A DNA stretch of 64,000 nt from Microbulbifer aggregans (lineage in GTDB: Bacteria > Pseudomonadota > Gammaproteobacteria > Pseudomonadales > Cellvibrionaceae): positions 372,001 to 436,000 of the forward strand of contig NZ_CP014143.1 in the NCBI RefSeq assembly GCF_001750105.1, written 5' to 3'. This document shows, piece after piece, positions 61,301 to 64,000 of this stretch (its first letter is position 1; every line of letters starts with the position of its first letter). The notes under the pieces were generated by a model that was given only the letters and a program-made list of their open reading frames with translations, did no database searches and was not told where the DNA came from. The position numbers and the translations under genes were made by a program.

Positions 61301-63570
61301 GCCGGCATGTCGAGCTGCTCTAGCAGCACCAGGGGTTCACCCGCCCTGGTGCTGGCCCCGCCCCGTTCCAGCGCCAGCGCACTCGCCTGCAACCCGAACC
61401 CCGCCTGCCAGGAAACCCGCAGCGGCTCACCAATGCCCAGGGCACGCAAGTCGAAGCAGGCGGGCATGGACTCCGGCTGGCTGTAAATGAGGCGCGCCCA
61501 ACTGGAGGGCAGGCAGCCGTCCAGCTGCGCGAGCTCGGCCGAAGACAGCAACAGGTTGGGATCGCTCAAGCTCGGCAAAGGCGCCGGAGTTTTGCCGGCG
61601 GTGCTGGCCGACCCGCTCTGCGGCCGTTCGTGCCCACTGTCGAGCAACCGACCTTTTTCCAGCCCCTCATCCTCGTCGTCCGCCGAGCCTGACGTGGATT
61701 GATCTGGGGCGCTCGAGCCTGAGGCAGTCGTCGGTATGGCCCAGGGACTGCCGATATCCGCCTGCGGCCGGAGAAAGCCATTGCCCACGCTGAGTCGCTG
61801 CAGCAGCAAGCCGTCGCCACCCCCACGCCGATCCCCGAGCAGCAGGCGCTGTAACTGCAGGTCACCGAAAATCAGGTAGCCTGCGTCGCTGGCCGCCCAG
61901 GCAAAGGTGCCCTGGCCACGCAGACTCTGCAGCTCTGTGCACAGGGGGCGCAGGCGATCCGGCAACAGGGACTGCGGTACACAACCCTGCAGGGAGAGGA
62001 GCTCGGGATCCTGCAGCAGCAGCGGCTCTTCGGTTGAACCGGGGCCACCGAGGGCGCGCAGCTGTTGCCAGCGAAGCTGCCGCAATTGCAGCGGCTCGCC
62101 GCCGCTGCGCTCCAGGCGCAACTGCCCCAGAGCGAGGGGGCCGCTGGCGAAGCCCCAGGGCAGAGACCGGCGACTATCCGCGAAGCGCACCTGCAATTCT
62201 TCCTCGGCCCGCAGGCCCGCCAACCGCACACAGTGATCGGGTAGCTGCCAGATCGCACCCGGCACACAGCCGGACGCGCTCTCCAGCTGCAGCTGCTGCA
62301 ACGTCAGCATCCTGTCCGAACCACGGTACTCAAGAGCCGCCAACCGCGTGTCGTGGAGAGTCAGGGGATTGCGATTTGCGCCGGCCAGATCCACAAGCTG
62401 TATCTGTTGCAGGCGCCCGGTGTCGGTATCTACGACCAGGCTGCGCTGCCAGTGAAAAGTCACCGGGTCGGGCAGGGAGAGACTGCCGGCGCGGATGCAC
62501 AGGTGATGTTGCTGGTCGCGCAGCCCCGGAGGACACCAGTCAAACCCGGTGGCACCGGCCTCGACCCAACGCAGGTTTTTGTCGCTGCGGCTGAAATGCA
62601 TTTCATTCAGCGCCAGCGTTTCCGCGCGCCAGTTCTGCCAGCGGCGGTTGGCATAGCGCAGCTGTATCGCCTGCCCCTGCCCCCGGCGCCAGCCGACCTC
62701 CGCCCCGGCACCGAATGCGGCCACTACGTCGCCGGTAAGATTCAGTTGCCGAGCCGTAGCGCAGTGGCCGACAAGCCGCGCCATTCCCGGTATCGCCTCC
62801 CCCCAGCGCTCCGGCAGACAACTGCCAAAGCGCCTTACCGCCAGCTCGTCCGCTGTGATGCGATTGCCTGGGCGGGCAAACAAGCCGTCCGACAGCGCCA
62901 GTTTGACGATCACCGTGTGGTCCCGCCCAGAACCCCGGGTGCGCACCAGCGCATCGCGAATATCCAGCTTGTCCGCACCGATTTTCAATTGCAGCGGCTC
63001 GTCGCCATGGCGCTGCAGTGACAGGGACCAGTCGCGGGTGTAGAGATCCCGGAAGCGCAGGCAGTCGGGCTCCTGCCAGTACGGTCGCGCCAGGTAACAG
63101 AGCTGGCTGTCGCGAATATGCAGGCGCTCGATGGCGAGCATCAGATCGCGGTCGCGACGCTCCCCGCCCACCCCCAGCGCCCAGCCGGCCACCTCCCAGA
63201 GACGCCCCTCCGGAGTGACGGTGGAGACCAGATCCATATCGACCCCGGTCAGTTCTGCCTCCTGCAGGCGTAACCGGCCCCGCAGCAGGTCCAGCCAGCC
63301 ATAGTTCAGTACCAGCTGCTCCGCATTGAGTGCGCGTCCCTCCGGGTTCCGCACCCGCACGTCGTGCAGATACAGAGCCAGCCGGGGGATCGAAAACCAG
63401 AAACGGCCAATGTCTGCTTCCAGGCCGCGTTCTTCCAGGAACTTCTCGAGACGGCCGGGCACCCAGGTGGAGATGGCAATGGAGAGCACGCCGAAAAACA
63501 GCAGGATGCCAAACAGCCACCACAGGATGCGGTTGAAGGATGTATTGGATCCGCTGGACAGCTTCGGCAT
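58339..63570 (-). CDS. Giant DUF748 (AsmA-like) envelope protein with twelve cysteine-pair repeats
   Basis: A 1743-residue protein anchored by one N-terminal helix (ILWWLFGILLFFGVLSIAIS) with the rest in the periplasm. The start (VPGRLEKFLEERGLEADIGRF) and the C-terminal 450 residues (QLDYLDIEKWDATLLGYI, PVTGDLYDPNFSFSYIFSDL, LLDPIDFAPGSIELSAQARQ) match DUF748/AsmA-like proteins, a group thought to bridge the periplasm and move lipids. Between them are twelve units of about 90 residues, each with a CysX11-18Cys pair, often GCLP...C: residues 158/170, 251/270, 346/358, 435/447, 530/544, 686/705, 784/798, 879/896, 958/972, 1046/1058, 1130/1144, 1222/1234. A Ser/Asp-rich linker lies at about 610-668. 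Lipid transport is inference. Confidence 0.85.
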   Translation of the reverse strand: MPKLSSGSNTSFNRILWWLFGILLFFGVLSIAISTWVPGRLEKFLEERGLEADIGRFWFSIPRLALYLHDVRVRNPEGRALNAEQLVLNYGWLDLLRGRLRLQEAELTGVDMDLVSTVTPEGRLWEVAGWALGVGGERRDRDLMLAIERLHIRDSQLCYLARPYWQEPDCLRFRDLYTRDWSLSLQRHGDEPLQLKIGADKLDIRDALVRTRGSGRDHTVIVKLALSDGLFARPGNRITADELAVRRFGSCLPERWGEAIPGMARLVGHCATARQLNLTGDVVAAFGAGAEVGWRRGQGQAIQLRYANRRWQNWRAETLALNEMHFSRSDKNLRWVEAGATGFDWCPPGLRDQQHHLCIRAGSLSLPDPVTFHWQRSLVVDTDTGRLQQIQLVDLAGANRNPLTLHDTRLAALEYRGSDRMLTLQQLQLESASGCVPGAIWQLPDHCVRLAGLRAEEELQVRFADSRRSLPWGFASGPLALGQLRLERSGGEPLQLRQLRWQQLRALGGPGSTEEPLLLQDPELLSLQGCVPQSLLPDRLRPLCTELQSLRGQGTFAWAASDAGYLIFGDLQLQRLLLGDRRGGGDGLLLQRLSVGNGFLRPQADIGSPWAIPTTASGSSAPDQSTSGSADDEDEGLEKGRLLDSGHERPQSGSASTAGKTPAPLPSLSDPNLLLSSAELAQLDGCLPSSWARLIYSQPESMPACFDLRALGIGEPLRVSWQAGFGLQASALALERGGASTRAGEPLVLLEQLDMPAGKVRMAPGGGRLQVFLPDLALQTLDGCLPGGSLVSPLSVRCTQVEELQLGPAAQFTLFERRLAANLDGTAIRQLQLTGLGDRMALDLHGFTTERLRVDWPGPPAAADVLELGSLELEELTACLPTGEALQAGEVVLPRCLDIRNLRSSPVASDLAAGPISFLAAPGGEPQWRLETLQLGALAFTSDTIQLGSLRLENIEACGLGNLLPGATGDGCLDWGWLQLASGSRVVFGEGDPSVTLAALESAPLSLGGGSQPAFAFQSLGWGQLQWEGGTQLGLTDFSLRGIRACRPGADGSASPRCLFLRELSLPGAEQLSLSQPFSVSGAVRLTGLGFGAESAGGASATVQLSEPVYRDSQTGMERAVGELAEISGCLPAAWLVGGRLSPCYEFGRVELQGIERRQTAAGTVTELLGLSVDGIQLRQQGFPAGLPAELLQLQRASVERLAVGAGTVAFSGFTVEGAAGCLPAGYVERLNHCLTLESISASGSVQGGRDQLELARLELSELRVLSGDGKRLIKAESALLQQLLADKGHFTLAELFVKDFGLLGRAEHAPEYDRHAWQLESGDALLQDMEFDLPRQQLDVQRAFFTRPRIILARDDRGRFPVREGISELLGEPTSTAVREVEEAASERSPFRYRLGEMYVDRGRFTWLDRQDVYRAKLPIRQINVLLLGASNHPGDAPAEILLGGRPGGFGEVHMAGQLDYLDIEKWDATLLGYIANANLIPAQPYIANLLGYKILQGQLDARFDIEVRANEVDALAHMQLNKIRLRRVRESDQLPVEPSMIPLDIALLLMEDRDRNVNFQMPVTGDLYDPNFSFSYIFSDLLQQAILEALFSYFSPVGFYTLASRAWGRFKNLVLLDPIDFAPGSIELSAQARQELTEVAETLQEKPDARPGICGIANARDWMALYPGSTPGERGSRRVREKFYRDPPIEIFEELQELAQRRSRQVERYLLERGVSAGEFIQCAPDYDGSDFDSPRVEFSR

Positions 63571-63821
63571 GGAATCAGTGGGTCGCGGGCCGTAAATTGA
63601 TGCACCGCGCCTGGCTGGAAACTTCCATCGGGCACGCCAGGCACAAAGTCCTGACGCAGAAATTCGCCGGGCGGCGTGCGGGTGTATTTATGCCCCGTAA
63701 GTAAAGACCAGCACCGGTGACTTTAGGTATGCTCTCCCGCCTCAGTTACCACCGCAGCCCCCTGTCCGGCCGCAGCGGTGCAGCGGGCGGCCAAGCCCAG
63801 AAACCCGGCACGACAAAAAGC

Positions 63822-64000
63822 ATGCAGCAATATCCCAATTATCAGGACCTGGTCCTCGTCGGCGGCGGACACGCCCACGCTATCGTCCTGCAGATGTGGG
63901 CCATGCGCCCCATGCCCGGCGTGCGCCTCACCCTGGTTTCGCCCCAGTCCCAGACCGCCTACTCCGGCATGCTGCCGGGCATGGTGGCCGGCCACTATGA
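63822..64000 (+). CDS. FAD-dependent oxidoreductase, SelD N-domain-like (3' truncated by window edge)
   Basis: Only the first 59 residues are present. DLVLVGGGHAHAIVLQMW is an FAD-binding GxGxxH-type start, followed by RLTLVSPQSQTAYSGMLPGM, which is characteristic of the NADH-dehydrogenase-like domain fused to or encoded beside selenide, water dikinase (SelD). The frame is open to the window edge. The ATG at 63822 gives a normal N-terminus; an in-frame ATG at 63729 would add 31 residues without similarity. It is divergent from the DUF748 gene. Confidence 0.75.
   Translation, partial: MQQYPNYQDLVLVGGGHAHAIVLQMWAMRPMPGVRLTLVSPQSQTAYSGMLPGMVAGHY

Noticed and set aside
1..64000. Phage or IS origin for the TonB-receptor block, the P-like gene or the cassettes
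   Set aside because: No transposase, terminal inverted repeats, phage structural genes, tRNA or attachment-site repeats were found anywhere in the window.

Overview
The window is chromosomal DNA from a Gram-negative gammaproteobacterium. Evidence is the set of TonB-dependent receptors, OmpW and other outer-membrane barrels, AceK, BtuB with a cobalamin riboswitch, ParC, EttA and the Ppk1/Ppx pair. High GC, a phytase/PhoX phosphorus locus and a lambda-P-like replication gene fit a marine Cellvibrionales-type bacterium such as Microbulbifer; this is inference, as no rRNA is present.

Layout. 1-4.1 kb: end of ettA, a methyltransferase, a questin-oxidase-like protein and a thioredoxin-like protein. 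4.2-7.7 kb: an AT-richer block with a large TonB-dependent receptor, bounded on its far side by a decayed copy of the thioredoxin gene's 3' end. 7.7-10.9 kb: amidotransferase, OmpW, AraC regulator. 10.9-18.5 kb: cobalamin locus, all on the minus strand: radA, btuF, btuC and btuD overlapping, then a cobalamin riboswitch, btuB, cobO and a methyltransferase. 18.8-23.3 kb: ppk2, two tandem PepSY membrane proteins, two alpha/beta hydrolases. 23.5-27.4 kb: copper cluster (cupredoxin, CopA) and a YraQ/ArsP-type permease. 27.6-29.5 kb: a protein with four DnaT-like domains plus a lambda-P-like helicase loader, arranged like a dnaTC operon. 30.9-37.8 kb: phytase lipoprotein, TonB-dependent receptor and divergent PhoX phosphatase. 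37.8-46.5 kb: MarC, AceK, a lipoprotein, divergent ppk1/ppx, SelO, a DUF2147 protein. 46.5-49.7 kb: an EmrAB-type efflux operon with a MarR regulator and a palindromic operator.

49.8-52.1 kb is unlike the rest: AT-richer, with small orphan genes all on the minus strand, separated by imperfect palindromes that begin TAACGCC and end GTTA. I read these as integron attC sites, so the segment is a gene-cassette array without a visible integrase (a CALIN-type element). One cassette carries a gene split by a frameshift.

52.4-64 kb: parC with a strong terminator, fetAB-type iron/metal exporter genes, a mitochondrial-type aconitase, a 1743-residue DUF748/AsmA-like protein carrying about twelve repeats each with a cysteine pair, and the start of a SelD-type FAD oxidoreductase.

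Phosphorus handling recurs (ppk2, ppk1, ppx, phytase, PhoX), as do metal and cofactor import or export (BtuBFCD, CopA, FetAB, TonB receptors). No tRNA, rRNA, CRISPR array, transposase or phage structural gene was seen.
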